Shown: one piece after another, positions 1 to 10,281 of the stretch
Numbering within the stretch: the stretch's first letter is position 1
How the letters are laid out: each line of letters begins with the position of its first letter
Assembly: GCA_018646605.1 (NCBI GenBank)
Contig: JABGUL010000031.1
Location: forward strand, 1 to 38,554
DNA from: Flavobacteriaceae bacterium
Lineage (GTDB): Bacteria; Bacteroidota; Bacteroidia; Flavobacteriales; Flavobacteriaceae
Reading direction: 5' to 3'
Length of the DNA: 38,554 nt
The notes under the pieces: generated by a model
What the model saw: only the letters and a program-made list of their open reading frames with translations
The model's database searches: none
Told to the model about the DNA's origin: nothing
Program-made: the position numbers and the translations under genes

Positions 1-231
1 GCAATCACATTTTTCTCTTTTCATTTGAATTGCTCTGCTTAATGGAACTTTGAATAATTTTCCATTTACACTATTACATGTTTCTCTCAATTCCTGACAA
101 GGAAAAAGGTAATAACATTTTTGTCCAGGTTTATTACATAAATAAACAAAGTCTTCTGCAGAATTTAAAGATGTAAACGATGAAGAAACAAAAAAGACAG
201 TTAAAAGTAAAGTAAAATATAATTTGTACAT
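1..231 (-). CDS. Small Cys-rich exported protein, partial (3' end outside window)
   Basis: Reading the minus strand from the ATG at 231 gives 77 codons with no stop before the window edge, so the C-terminus is missing. The first 17-25 residues (MYKLYFTLLLTVFFVSSS) form a plausible signal peptide. The rest holds six cysteines, in C-N-K-P-G-Q-K-C, a further Cys after YYLFP, one after LRET, and a C-D-C at the edge, which suggests disulfides or metal binding outside the cytoplasm. A perfect TATATTTG -7 box (minus strand, 235-242) ends three bases before the ATG, so the message may be leaderless. I do not recognise the family. The reading frame is convincing because of the signal peptide and its position. 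Confidence 0.6.
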   Translation of the reverse strand, partial: MYKLYFTLLLTVFFVSSSFTSLNSAEDFVYLCNKPGQKCYYLFPCQELRETCNSVNGKLFKVPLSRAIQMKREKCDC

Positions 232-342
232 TTTCAAATATAGTTTATTGAATAAAGTTAAATTAAATTTCTCTTTTTCAGCTTATTATCTATTATTTTT
301 TAAACTAATTTATTGTGACCACCCTAAAATTAGAATTCAATT

Positions 343-810
343 TTAAATCAAGATCATTAACAAAGAAAGTAAAATACCACCTAGTGTAAAGTAAATAGCT
401 TTTTTGAAAATCTCGGTTTGAGGTAGAAACATCCAATAGGCAGAAAACACAAAAAAGAGTAAAGCAATACCAAAAAATACATTTAAAAAGTACAGTGGTG
501 TGGACGAGGTAGCTTTGTGCATTTTTTCTATCATTCCCAATATCTTCGGGGGTTGCATTTGTATGTATTTAATTTCGCCTGTTTGCTTATTGTATTCAAT
601 ATTTTTTGCTCCTCGTATCATGGGTGGTTTTTCTAAATCCTTTTCCATAACTTTTTCAACAACTACCTCTTTTTTGAAATAATCCTTATCTCTAAAGGTT
701 AAAGTAATTCCACTTAAAGCATACATGAACATGATACCCGCTAAAAAAAAGCCTAAGTATCTATGGTAAACTCTAATTTTATTACTGAGTTCTCGGTTGT
801 TTAATTTCAT
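343..810 (-). CDS. PepSY-associated TM-helix protein
   Basis: A 155-residue membrane protein. The N-terminal RVYHRYLGFFLAG stretch and first helix (about 17-39), a short extracytoplasmic loop (about 40-100) with a Lys/Glu-rich segment, then MHKATSSTPLYFLNVFFG leading into helix 2 (about 105-127) and a final helix (136-154) match the small PepSY_TM proteins common in Bacteroidota. Larger relatives are often linked to iron or siderophore handling as putative membrane reductases. The conserved His residues in the first helix and in MHKA could bind heme or metal, but that is inference. It is followed by 110 bp and then the partial Cys-rich gene, probably a separate unit. Confidence 0.75.
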   Translation of the reverse strand: MKLNNRELSNKIRVYHRYLGFFLAGIMFMYALSGITLTFRDKDYFKKEVVVEKVMEKDLEKPPMIRGAKNIEYNKQTGEIKYIQMQPPKILGMIEKMHKATSSTPLYFLNVFFGIALLFFVFSAYWMFLPQTEIFKKAIYFTLGGILLSLLMILI

Positions 811-908
811 TTTTAAATTATTTCTAAAACGTTCCTCAAAAAAACAAAAAATAATTTGAACGCTGTAGCGTCTTGAACAATAATATTGATTTAGTTTTCG
901 GCAGTGTA

Positions 909-1889
909 TTAAGATTTTAAATATTCTGCCCGTATAATTTTAGCGGTTTGATGATTTCCTGAATGATGCCAGCCCGGAGGATAAAAAATATATTTAAATT
1001 TATTTATAATTCCCGGAGCATAAAAGACATCTTTACTAAGATTTATTATTTCTCCAAAATAGACATCAATAAAATTCCCAGATTTTATTTCACGTGTAAC
1101 TCCATATTCAATTTCTATGGTGTTATCTTCTTCTTGATAGGTTCCAAAAATACGATCCCAAAAGTTCAATAAATTACAATAATTCGTGTCCAAATAAAGA
1201 GGGTTTTTAGCATGATGAACGCGATGATGAGAAGGCGTTAGAATGAATTTATTTAAAAACCCTAGACGTGCATCTTTCATTAAATTTTCTCCTATATGGA
1301 TGAAGGCACCATAGGTGCCATCAATAAACATTATGGTAAAAAGCATTTCAGGACTAAGCCCCATTATTATACAAATTGAGGTCCGTATAAAATTAGCATA
1401 AGGACCTTCCAAAAAGAAGTGCGCATGGGAGACACTAAGATTCATCTCCTCTGGAGAATGGTGCGTAGCATGTAAACACCAAAAAAGGCGAACTTTGTGA
1501 GCGAGAAAATGATAAATAAAATGAGCAAATTCCCAAATTATGTATCCATAAATAAACCAATACCAAGTGTTTGAAGTTTTAAAGATGGCGAAGGGCTGAA
1601 GAAGTCCTATGCACAACGCAACCATTCCTATGGAAATAAATCTCCCCACAATTCGATTAAATAAATAAATTAAGAAAATGACTTTATAGACCTTTGTTTG
1701 AGGTTTTTTATAAACAAATCCTAGGAATAATTCTAAGAACAATAACAATGGAATTACAGGGATTATGAGCGCAACAATACCGTCATAGGTTAAAAATTTA
1801 TCAAATTCATTTGTTTCTAATATGCTGAGAAATTGATTGACACCAAAAAAGCCAACAATTTCATTCCAAAGATTATTTAATACTTCCAT
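909..1889 (-). CDS. Sterol desaturase / fatty acid hydroxylase superfamily protein
   Basis: A 326-residue integral membrane protein with hydrophobic helices around 37-60, 66-100 and 105-130. The eight-histidine diiron signature of the superfamily is intact: H123-x3-H127-x3-H131 (HFIYHFLAH), H140-ATHH (143-144) and HHRVHH (221-226). Members use a diiron centre to hydroxylate or desaturate lipids at the membrane. The substrate cannot be told from sequence; candidates are fatty acyl chains, ornithine lipids, carotenoids or sterol-like lipids. It is monocistronic on the minus strand, divergent from the RND operon across 224 bp. The ATG at 1889 is the only good start. Confidence 0.85.
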   Translation of the reverse strand: MEVLNNLWNEIVGFFGVNQFLSILETNEFDKFLTYDGIVALIIPVIPLLLFLELFLGFVYKKPQTKVYKVIFLIYLFNRIVGRFISIGMVALCIGLLQPFAIFKTSNTWYWFIYGYIIWEFAHFIYHFLAHKVRLFWCLHATHHSPEEMNLSVSHAHFFLEGPYANFIRTSICIIMGLSPEMLFTIMFIDGTYGAFIHIGENLMKDARLGFLNKFILTPSHHRVHHAKNPLYLDTNYCNLLNFWDRIFGTYQEEDNTIEIEYGVTREIKSGNFIDVYFGEIINLSKDVFYAPGIINKFKYIFYPPGWHHSGNHQTAKIIRAEYLKS

Positions 1890-2113
1890 ATTTTATATTG
1901 TAATTGATACTAACAAGATAAAAATTTATTTAAACCTCTGCACATCAATTTTGTCTAAAGACATAATCAATTAAATAGCCACAAGCTTATTTACAAATTT
2001 TATTCATAATTTTACTAAAAGATTAAGCAGAATATCTATGAAGTCTTTTTAACCATAAAAAGTTTGATAAAATTGTTTTACGAGCTATTAAAAAATTACT
2101 TTTTAAACACATA

Positions 2114-3259
2114 ATGACTAATACAAAATCACTAAAAAATCTACGTAAGTGGATTTTATTTTTCCTTGGAATTACCATTCTATTCGTCTCTTTTAAATTT
2201 TCACAATCCATTGCTAACGCAAATACTCCAGACCGAAAAGAGGGTAAGAGCATTGTTAAAGAGGTTTACACCCGTGAGGTTACCAATGGCAGTTATCAAG
2301 TTCAGATTCCATCAAATGGTATTTTACAGGCCTATCGAAGAGTTAGTTTAACGTCTAGAGTTCAGGGATTGATGCAGACGATCAACCCCTTGTTCAAGGT
2401 GGGTCAGAAATATAAGGCAGGGCAAACATTAGTGAAAATTGATGCTTCAGATTACAGTGCAAACGTGAAAGCTCAACGTGCATCTTTGTACAACCTAATC
2501 ACTTCTGTTCTTCCAGATTTACAATTAGATTTTGTGGAAGCCTACTTGCAGTGGAGTCAATTTTTAAAGGATTTTGACATAGAAAAACCAACACCTCCAC
2601 TTCCTAAAATGAAAGAGAACGTACGTCTTTTTGTTTCAGGGAGGGGAATAATTTCCTCTTATTATGCGTTGCAAAACCTAGAGCAGAATCTTCAGTATTA
2701 TACATTAAAAGCTCCTTTTGATGGAGTTTTAGTCAGTGCTAATATGACTGAGGGATCTTTGGTTAGACCAGGACAGCAACTAGGAGAGTTTATTGCTGTA
2801 GACCAATATGAGTTAAAAGTCTCACTCCCAAAATCATATATTCAAAAAATTAAAGAGGGCGCCAAGGTTACTTTAAATTCTATTGATTCAAATCAAGCAT
2901 ATACTGGCACAGTAGCAAGAATAAATGCTAAAGTCAATACACAAACCCAATCTGTAGAGGTTTTTATACGAGTAAGCAATCCAGAGTTGAAGGAAGGTGT
3001 GTTTTTAGAGGCAAGTATCAACGCTACTACTTTTGATGAAGTTTTTGCAATTGATCGCGGTTTACTCAATGGGGAACAAGAATTATTTGTTGTTAAAAAC
3101 AATATACTTGAATATAAAAAAGTACAAGCCATACATTATACGGAGACTCTTGCTTATGTCAAAGGCTTAGAAAATGGTGAGCTGATTATTGCACAACCTT
3201 TGATAGGAGCATATAGTGGCATGGAAGTAATCCCAACAGTTTTAGCAATTGAAAACTAA
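2114..3259 (+). CDS. RND efflux periplasmic adaptor (HlyD/MFP family)
   Basis: A 381-residue membrane-fusion protein: N-terminal anchor helix (about 11-31), then a lipoyl/biotinyl-like half motif (SLTSRVQGLMQTI...VGQKYKAGQTLVKID, about 75-115), a short helical hairpin region (about 118-190), the second half motif (YTLKAPFDGVLVSANMTEGSLVRPGQQLGEF) and C-terminal beta-barrel and membrane-proximal domains. It bridges the inner-membrane RND pump encoded 6 bp downstream to the outer-membrane channel. The hairpin is short and Pro-rich (EKPTPPLPK), unlike the long coiled coils of AcrA-type adaptors. No Shine-Dalgarno is visible, as usual in Bacteroidota. Confidence 0.88.
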   Translation: MTNTKSLKNLRKWILFFLGITILFVSFKFSQSIANANTPDRKEGKSIVKEVYTREVTNGSYQVQIPSNGILQAYRRVSLTSRVQGLMQTINPLFKVGQKYKAGQTLVKIDASDYSANVKAQRASLYNLITSVLPDLQLDFVEAYLQWSQFLKDFDIEKPTPPLPKMKENVRLFVSGRGIISSYYALQNLEQNLQYYTLKAPFDGVLVSANMTEGSLVRPGQQLGEFIAVDQYELKVSLPKSYIQKIKEGAKVTLNSIDSNQAYTGTVARINAKVNTQTQSVEVFIRVSNPELKEGVFLEASINATTFDEVFAIDRGLLNGEQELFVVKNNILEYKKVQAIHYTETLAYVKGLENGELIIAQPLIGAYSGMEVIPTVLAIEN

Positions 3260-3265
3260 AACAGG

Positions 3266-6200
3266 ATGAGAAAAATTATAGATTATTTCATAAAATACCA
3301 TGTAGCTGTTAACATTGTCATTTTAGCCTTTTTACTTTTTGGAACGATTGGTGTACTCTCATTAAAATCTTCTTTTTTCCCGCTTTCTGAATCACGTATC
3401 ATTCAAATTTCGGCAATATATCCTGGAGCATCTCCATTGGAAATGGAGGAAGGAGTTGTTTTGAAAATTGAAGATAACTTAAAAGGGCTCATTGGAGTAG
3501 AACGTGTTACCTCTGTTTCCAGAGAAAATTCTGGTAATATTACTGTTGAAATTGAAAAGGGAAGGGACATCAACTTCATGCTCTTAGAGGTCAAAAACGC
3601 TGTTGATCGTGTTCCGAGTTATCCCACAGGAATGGAACCATTAGTAGTTTCAAAAAGGGAGGAGATTCGATCAACAATCAACTTTGCACTGGTAGGTGAA
3701 AACATTTCTCTTTTAAGTTTAAAAAAGATAGGGCGACAAATTGAAAATGATTTAAGAGCAATTGAGGGAATTTCTCAAATTAATGTTACTGGATATCCAG
3801 ATGAGGAAATTGAAATAGCGGTGAATGAAAGTAAGCTTTTAGCATATGGATTGAGCTTTTCTTCAATTGCACAAGCGGTAGCAAAATCCAATATTATTAT
3901 AACTGGAGGGCAAGTTAAAACAGATGCAGAAGAGTTTTTAATTCGTGCTAATAATAAATTTTATTATGCAGATGAGTTGTCAAATATTGAAGTTCGAGGA
4001 CTACCCGATGGGACTAAAATTTATTTGAAAGACGTTGCAGAAGTGAGAGACAGATTTTCAGAAACGCCCAATAGAACTTTTATTGACAATAATATCTCTG
4101 TAAATATTTCTGTAAATTCTACCAATTCTGAAGACGTAATATCCTCAGCAGAGGCTGTTAGAAATTATATTGAAAAATTCAATATTGAGAATACTAATAT
4201 CAACATTCAAATTTTGAATGACCAGTCTGTAGTATTAACAGAAAGAAACAAATTATTGATAGAAAACATTTTTCAAGGAATGCTTTTAGTGTTGCTATTT
4301 TTGTCTCTTTTTCTCAATTCAAGATTGGCTTTTTGGGTTGCATTTGGGCTTCCTGTCTCATTTTTGGGAATGTTCATTTTTGCTCCGTTATTTGGAGTAA
4401 CTGTTAATATCCTATCTACATTTGGAATGATCATCGTTATCGGGATTCTTGTGGATGATGGAATTGTGATTGCAGAAAATATATACCAGCAATATGAAAA
4501 AGGGAAGAGTCCTTATCGTGCAGCAATAGATGGTGTATTAGAAGTAATTCCCCCAGTTGTTTCCGCAATAATAACGACTGTTTTAGCCTTTTCTTTATTC
4601 TTGTTTTTAGACAGTCGAATCGGTGAGTTTTTTGGAGAAGTATCTGTAGTGGTAATATTGACACTTGTCATATCTCTAATAGAAGCTCTAATTATATTAC
4701 CCGCTCACCTAGCAAATTCAAAAGCTTTAGTTTTAAAGAAGAAAAAGCCTAAGACTTTGATAGCAAAAGGATTTTCTAAATTAAGGGAAATTAATAAGCT
4801 TGGAGATAAATTCATGCAGTCCATGCGTGATTTGGTATTTGTCCCCGTATTGGATTTTTCCCTAAAGAATAGAATGCTTATCCTTTCCCTTTTTATAGGC
4901 GTTTTAATGTTAACAATTGGTTCTTTTGGGGGTGGAATTATTAGAACTTCATTTTTCCCTTCTATTGCTAGTGACCGAATTCAAGTTACTTTAGTAATGC
5001 CCAATGGAACAAATGAGAAAATCACAGATTCCATTATCAGTTTGATTCAAGTTAAATCAAAAATTGTTGAAGAGGAGCTCACAGAAAAATATTTAAAGGG
5101 ATATGAGAAAAGCCTTTTTGTTAATTCAATTAAAACTCTTGGAAATGGAGCTTCACGTGCAACTCTGACAATCAATTTACTTCCCGGGGAACAACGCCCA
5201 GACATTTTGAGAGCAAATTTAGTTTCAACGCGACTAGCCGAACTTGTAGGGCCAATAATTGGAGTCGAAAGTATCGTTTATGGCTCAGGATCAAATTTTG
5301 GGGGAAGCCCAGTTTCCGTCTCCTTTCTGTCCAATAACATACGTGAATTAAAAGCTGCAAAAAATGAGCTCAAGCAGAACATGCTTTCTAATGACCAATT
5401 GAAAGATGTTACAGATAATGATCCTGCAGGAATTAAGGAGATCAGTCTTAAGTTAAAGCAAAATGCATATCCTCTGGGTATTGACTTACAATATTTAATG
5501 AGTCGAGTTAGAGCTGGATTTTTTGGTGTACAAGCTCAAAGATTTCAAAGAGGTCAAGATGAGATTCGTGTTTGGGTGCGCTATAAAAAAGAAGATAGGT
5601 CTTCTATTACACAGCTGGAGGATATGAAGATTGATTTACCCAACGGGCAACTAGTTCCGCTTAAAGAAATTGCAAGCTTTGCAATTAAAAGAGGGGATGT
5701 ATTAATTAATCATTTGGATGGTAGGAGAGAAATTCAGTTATCCGCAGATTTAAAAAATGCTGAAGAAACTTCTGCCACTGATGTTATGACTGAACTCAGG
5801 ACTAAAATTATTCCTTTAATTCAAAAAAAGTATCCCTCTGTAAGTGCCTCTTATGAAGGTCAAAATCGTGAAGCTAATAAATTAGCAGCCTCCCTAAATA
5901 TTGCAGGTCTACCCATATTAATTCTCATCTACATGACCATAGCATTTACATTTAGAAGTTTTTCACAACCTATTCTTCTATTCTTACTCATACCCATTAG
6001 TTTTACTGGCGTAGCCTGGGGACATTGGATTCATGGTTTCCCTGTAAATATAATTTCACTATTGGGAATAATTGCCTTGATCGGTATTATGGTAAATGAT
6101 GGATTGGTTTTGATTGGTAAGTTTAATAATAATTTGAGGGAAGGATTGACATTCAATAATGCGCTTCTCGATGCAGGGAAATCTAGATTTAGGGCTATAT

Positions 6201-6499
6201 TTTTGACTTCTGCAACTACTGTAGCAGGATTAACCCCTTTGATTTTAGAAAAAAGTAGACAAGCACAATTTTTAAAACCAATGGCGATTACAGTTTCTTA
6301 TGGTATTGCTTTTGCAACACTTTTAACCTTGATAGTACTCCCTATTTTCCTTTCCCTTAATAACGAAATGAAGGTGTATGTCAAATGGCTTATTACGGGT
6401 GATTTCCCATCAAAAGAGTCCGTAGAACGTCCAATAATAGAAGCAGAAGATAAAAAGAAAATTACTGCGGGTGAACTTTCAAATAATGAAGCAGAATGA
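3266..6499 (+). CDS. RND efflux permease (AcrB/HAE-type)
   Basis: A 1077-residue inner-membrane pump of normal family length: TM1 near 10-32, periplasmic porter domain, TM2-6 (about 330-480), a second periplasmic half (about 560-860) and TM8-12 (about 870-1025). TM4 carries the proton-relay pair in GILVDDGIVIAEN (D397-D398). The matching TM10 stretch reads GIMVNDGLVLIGKFN (N944-D945), where AcrB has the relay lysine; this N-D form is seen in an RND subgroup. Likely substrates are hydrophobic toxicants, dyes or lipids, but specificity cannot be read. Co-transcribed with the adaptor (6 bp gap) and overlapping the channel gene by ATGA. Confidence 0.92.
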   Translation: MRKIIDYFIKYHVAVNIVILAFLLFGTIGVLSLKSSFFPLSESRIIQISAIYPGASPLEMEEGVVLKIEDNLKGLIGVERVTSVSRENSGNITVEIEKGRDINFMLLEVKNAVDRVPSYPTGMEPLVVSKREEIRSTINFALVGENISLLSLKKIGRQIENDLRAIEGISQINVTGYPDEEIEIAVNESKLLAYGLSFSSIAQAVAKSNIIITGGQVKTDAEEFLIRANNKFYYADELSNIEVRGLPDGTKIYLKDVAEVRDRFSETPNRTFIDNNISVNISVNSTNSEDVISSAEAVRNYIEKFNIENTNINIQILNDQSVVLTERNKLLIENIFQGMLLVLLFLSLFLNSRLAFWVAFGLPVSFLGMFIFAPLFGVTVNILSTFGMIIVIGILVDDGIVIAENIYQQYEKGKSPYRAAIDGVLEVIPPVVSAIITTVLAFSLFLFLDSRIGEFFGEVSVVVILTLVISLIEALIILPAHLANSKALVLKKKKPKTLIAKGFSKLREINKLGDKFMQSMRDLVFVPVLDFSLKNRMLILSLFIGVLMLTIGSFGGGIIRTSFFPSIASDRIQVTLVMPNGTNEKITDSIISLIQVKSKIVEEELTEKYLKGYEKSLFVNSIKTLGNGASRATLTINLLPGEQRPDILRANLVSTRLAELVGPIIGVESIVYGSGSNFGGSPVSVSFLSNNIRELKAAKNELKQNMLSNDQLKDVTDNDPAGIKEISLKLKQNAYPLGIDLQYLMSRVRAGFFGVQAQRFQRGQDEIRVWVRYKKEDRSSITQLEDMKIDLPNGQLVPLKEIASFAIKRGDVLINHLDGRREIQLSADLKNAEETSATDVMTELRTKIIPLIQKKYPSVSASYEGQNREANKLAASLNIAGLPILILIYMTIAFTFRSFSQPILLFLLIPISFTGVAWGHWIHGFPVNIISLLGIIALIGIMVNDGLVLIGKFNNNLREGLTFNNALLDAGKSRFRAIFLTSATTVAGLTPLILEKSRQAQFLKPMAITVSYGIAFATLLTLIVLPIFLSLNNEMKVYVKWLITGDFPSKESVERPIIEAEDKKKITAGELSNNEAE

Positions 6500-7839
6500 A
6501 AGGATTTATAGTATTCATTTTAATAAACCTGGTTATTTACCCACTTTTGGGACAACAGACAATTTCAAAAGAAGAAGCATTAGAGATTGCTTTAGAGAAA
6601 AATTTTGGGATTCAAGTTTCTAAAAATAATCTAGAGATCTCAAAAAATAATAGTAGCCTTCTTAACTCTGGATTTTTACCTACAATCTCCCTTAATGGAG
6701 GTTCAAATTTCACCTCTTCAAATTCAGAAATAGCATTCCCAGGACAAGTTTTAGAGGACGGTTCTCCACGGCCTAATTTGAATTTAGATGACCAGGAGTC
6801 TCAACGATTTAATGGAGGAGTCAATTTAAATTATACACTTTTTGATGGCTTAGGAAGAAAATTCACCTACAAAAGATTGAAAGAGCAATATGCTTTAAGT
6901 GAATTGCAATTGCGAGAAACAATCGAGTTTACAATAATACAATTGTATAGTGTATATTTTAATGTGGCCCAACTCACAGAGTCTAAATCAATTTTTAAGC
7001 AAGCCCTAGAAGTTTCTAAAGAGCGCGAAAGTAGAGCTGAGAGTGCTTTTAAATATGGGCAAACGAACAAACTTGCTGTTTTAAATGCTCAAGTAGATGT
7101 GACCAATGACAGTATCAGTGTGTTGGAAATCACCCAACAGTTAGATAATGCAAAGCGCGACTTAAACTTGTTGCTTAGTCAATCTATGGAAAATAAATAT
7201 TCAGTATCAACCCAAGTTGATTTCGTTTCTGAAATACAGATTGAAGCTTTATTAGAAAATGCTGCAGCGTATAATGTAAGTTTATTGAAGCAAAAGCAAA
7301 ACACACAAATTAACTCTTATGACGTCAAAGTCAGTCAGTCTGGATATCTACCCTCAATAGGTTTGGTAGGCTCTTATGGTTGGAATTTAAATCAAAGTCC
7401 TGCTTCTGCTTTTTTCCCAGGGACAAATAATAATACTTATTCTATGAGTTTTGGAGCAAATTTAAGTTGGAACTTATTTGACGGTGGAAGATCAATTACG
7501 CGGGTCAAGAATGCAAAGATTGCAGTAGAGAATCAAAAAATTCTGACCGATGAAATCCAACTCACTTTTGAGCGTGATTTATCAAATGCGTTACAGAGTT
7601 ATAAAAATGCAAAGATGATATATAGCATTCAAGAAAAGCAAGTAGAAACAGGATCCTATAACTTTGAGCGCTCTCAAGCGCAATATAATTTAGGTTCGAT
7701 CACTGCTATTGAATTTAGACAAGCTCAGATCAATTTAAGGAATGCTCAAAATCAATGGACTCTTGCAAAATATCAAGCGAAATTAGCTGAATTAAGACTC
7801 CTTCAACTTAGTGGTCAATTATTGAATATCTCATTATAA
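6496..7839 (+). CDS. TolC-family outer-membrane channel
   Basis: A 447-residue outer membrane efflux protein with a signal peptide (about 1-20, ending PLLGQ) and two tandem OEP repeats, each with long amphipathic helices (ALEIALEKNFGIQVSKNNLE...; later ERDLSNALQSYKNAKMIY..., RSQAQYNLGSITAIEFRQAQ). The YNLGSITAIEF segment is the typical second-repeat motif. It starts in the ATGA overlap with the permease stop, so translational coupling is likely. It completes a self-contained three-gene efflux system; no dedicated regulator gene is adjacent. Confidence 0.9.
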   Translation: MKGFIVFILINLVIYPLLGQQTISKEEALEIALEKNFGIQVSKNNLEISKNNSSLLNSGFLPTISLNGGSNFTSSNSEIAFPGQVLEDGSPRPNLNLDDQESQRFNGGVNLNYTLFDGLGRKFTYKRLKEQYALSELQLRETIEFTIIQLYSVYFNVAQLTESKSIFKQALEVSKERESRAESAFKYGQTNKLAVLNAQVDVTNDSISVLEITQQLDNAKRDLNLLLSQSMENKYSVSTQVDFVSEIQIEALLENAAAYNVSLLKQKQNTQINSYDVKVSQSGYLPSIGLVGSYGWNLNQSPASAFFPGTNNNTYSMSFGANLSWNLFDGGRSITRVKNAKIAVENQKILTDEIQLTFERDLSNALQSYKNAKMIYSIQEKQVETGSYNFERSQAQYNLGSITAIEFRQAQINLRNAQNQWTLAKYQAKLAELRLLQLSGQLLNISL

Positions 7840-7969
7840 CGGGTATAGAAAAGAATTGGTTAACGGGTTAGATTCTGTTAATTAATGAATTCCAAGAGCA
7901 TTCAGGATGTGAATTCTAAAATTCTCACTAAAACCTTTATTAATATAACTATACCATGTATTTATTTTA

Positions 7970-7977
7970 TAGTTTTG
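7970..7977 (+). promoter_or_regulatory. -7 box of the aconitase promoter
   Basis: TAGTTTTG fits the Bacteroidota -7 consensus TAnnTTTG exactly. It predicts a start about 7984 and an A-rich leader of roughly 16 nt before the aconitase ATG. No good -33 TTG at the usual distance is visible, so the call rests on the -7 box and its position. Confidence 0.45.
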
Positions 7978-7999
7978 TGCAGAATTTAAAAACAGAGTT

Positions 8000-10267
8000 A
8001 TGGCTTTTGATATTGACATGATTAAGCAAGTTTACAGTCACCTTTCTGACCGAGTGGCTGAAGCTAGAAAACTTACAGGACGCCCTTTAACTGCGACTGA
8101 AAAAAATCTTTATTCACACCTTTGGGAATCGTCTGAAAAACGTGCTTTTGTCCGTGGGAGTGATTATGTTGATTTTGCTCCAGACCGAATTGCGTGTCAA
8201 GATGCAACAGCTCAAATGGCATTATTGCAGTTCATGCAATCTGGAAAAACAAAAGTTGCCGTTCCTACAACGGTTCACTGTGATCACTTAATTCAAGCAA
8301 AAGACGGTGCAACACAAGATTTGAAATCTGCGAACAATACCTCAGCTGAAGTTTTTAATTTTTTAGAGTCAGTTTCTAATAAATATGGGATCGGCTTTTG
8401 GAAACCTGGTGCAGGAATTATTCACCAAGTTGTGTTGGAAAACTATGCTTTCCCCGGCGGGATGATGATCGGTACAGATTCTCATACAGTAAATGCTGGT
8501 GGCCTAGGAATGGTTGCTATTGGGGTAGGAGGTGCAGATGCAGTTGATGTTATGGCTGATATGGCTTGGGAGTTGAAGTTTCCTAAGTTAATAGGAGTTA
8601 AATTAACAGGTAAATTAAACGGTTGGACAGCACCGAAAGATGTTATATTAAAAGTAGCAGGTATTCTTACTGTAAAAGGGGGTACAGGTGCCATAATTGA
8701 ATATTTTGGTGACGGTGCAGAATCCATGTCTTGTACTGGAAAAGGAACCATTTGTAATATGGGAGCAGAAGTGGGGGCAACTACTTCAACTTTTGGTTAT
8801 GATGAATCTATGGAACGCTATTTGAGAGCCACAGGTAGAGATGATGTTGCAAATGCTGCTAATGAAGTTAAAGAACACCTAACTGCAGATCCAGAAGTAT
8901 ATGCTAATCCAGAAAGTTATTTTGATCAAGTTATCGAAATCAACTTAGATACTTTAACTCCGCACATAAACGGCCCTTTTACTCCTGATTTAGCAACCCC
9001 AGTTTCAGAAATGAGTAAGGTTGCAAAAAAGAATGACTGGCCTTTACAAGTTGAGTGGGGTCTAATAGGTTCATGTACGAACTCCTCGTATGAAGATTTA
9101 GCACGTGCCGCTTCTATTGCAAAACAAGCAGTAGAAAAAAAGCTTGTTACCAAAGCAGAATTTGGAATTAATCCAGGTTCAGAGCAAGTTCGTTATACTG
9201 CGGAACGTGACGGTTTGTTGTCTATTTTTGAAGATTTAAACGCAAAGATTTTTACTAATGCTTGTGGACCTTGTATAGGACAATGGGCTCGTGAAGGTGC
9301 TGACAAACAAGAGCGAAATTCGATTATTCATTCGTTTAATAGAAACTTTTCAAAAAGGGCAGATGGTAATCCTAATACTCATGCTTTTGTAGCTTCACCG
9401 GAAATGGTTGCTGCGGTTGCGATTTCGGGAAGATTAGATTTCAATCCAATGACAGATGTTTTGTTAAATCAAGAGGGAGAGAAAGTTAAATTAGATCCAC
9501 CTACAGGAGTTGAATTACCCCCTTTAGGTTTTGATGTTAAAGAAAACGGGTACTTAGCGCCTCAAGAAGATGGCTCATCTGTTGAGGTTGTTGTAAAGGA
9601 AGATTCAGAACGGTTACAATTGCTCTCACCTTTTCAAGCATGGGACGGAAATAATTTGATGGGAGCCAAGTTACTGATCAAAGCTCAAGGGAAATGTACT
9701 ACAGATCATATCTCGATGGCAGGACCTTGGTTGCGCTTTAGAGGTCACCTTGATAATATTTCTAATAATTGTTTGATTGGAGCAGTTAATGCTTTTAATG
9801 AAAAAACAAACTTTGTTAAAAATCAACTCTCAGGTGTTTATGGAGGAGTTCCAGATGTGCAACGCGCCTACAAAGCTGCTGGTATAGAGAGTATAGTTGT
9901 TGGAGACCATAATTATGGAGAAGGTTCCTCAAGAGAACATGCAGCTATGGAGCCACGTCATTTAGGAGTAAAGGTTGTATTGGTTAAATCATTTGCTCGT
10001 ATTCACGAAACCAACTTGAAAAAACAAGGGATGTTGGGCGTTACCTTTGCAAATGAATCCGATTACGATTTGATTCAGGAAGATGATACTTTCAACTTTG
10101 TAGATTTGGAATTATTTTCACCAGGTAAGCCACTCAACATAGAAGTGCTTCATTCAGATGGGACAACCCATACAATTCAGGCAAATCACACTTATAATGC
10201 ACAACAAATACAATGGTTTAGAGAAGGTTCAGCCTTGAATTTAATCAAGAAACAAAACGCTTCTTAA
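8000..10267 (+). CDS. acn: Aconitate hydratase (mitochondrial-type aconitase)
   Basis: A 755-residue cytoplasmic TCA-cycle enzyme converting citrate to isocitrate through a 4Fe-4S cluster. The three cluster cysteines are C359 in [10 protein letters not shown] and C422/C425 in ACGPCIGQW, essentially the spacing and numbering of mitochondrial aconitase. Other family signatures include [36 protein letters not shown] and [15 protein letters not shown] (substrate-binding Ser/Arg loop, C-terminal swivel domain). Length and domain order are complete. It is a single gene between the RND operon and a convergent operon whose last stop lies 14 bp away, with no obvious terminator between them. Confidence 0.97.
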   Translation: MAFDIDMIKQVYSHLSDRVAEARKLTGRPLTATEKNLYSHLWESSEKRAFVRGSDYVDFAPDRIACQDATAQMALLQFMQSGKTKVAVPTTVHCDHLIQAKDGATQDLKSANNTSAEVFNFLESVSNKYGIGFWKPGAGIIHQVVLENYAFPGGMMIGTDSHTVNAGGLGMVAIGVGGADAVDVMADMAWELKFPKLIGVKLTGKLNGWTAPKDVILKVAGILTVKGGTGAIIEYFGDGAESMSCTGKGTICNMGAEVGATTSTFGYDESMERYLRATGRDDVANAANEVKEHLTADPEVYANPESYFDQVIEINLDTLTPHINGPFTPDLATPVSEMSKVAKKNDWPLQVEWGLIGSCTNSSYEDLARAASIAKQAVEKKLVTKAEFGINPGSEQVRYTAERDGLLSIFEDLNAKIFTNACGPCIGQWAREGADKQERNSIIHSFNRNFSKRADGNPNTHAFVASPEMVAAVAISGRLDFNPMTDVLLNQEGEKVKLDPPTGVELPPLGFDVKENGYLAPQEDGSSVEVVVKEDSERLQLLSPFQAWDGNNLMGAKLLIKAQGKCTTDHISMAGPWLRFRGHLDNISNNCLIGAVNAFNEKTNFVKNQLSGVYGGVPDVQRAYKAAGIESIVVGDHNYGEGSSREHAAMEPRHLGVKVVLVKSFARIHETNLKKQGMLGVTFANESDYDLIQEDDTFNFVDLELFSPGKPLNIEVLHSDGTTHTIQANHTYNAQQIQWFREGSALNLIKKQNAS

Positions 10268-10281
10268 CGTAATCGTCACTT

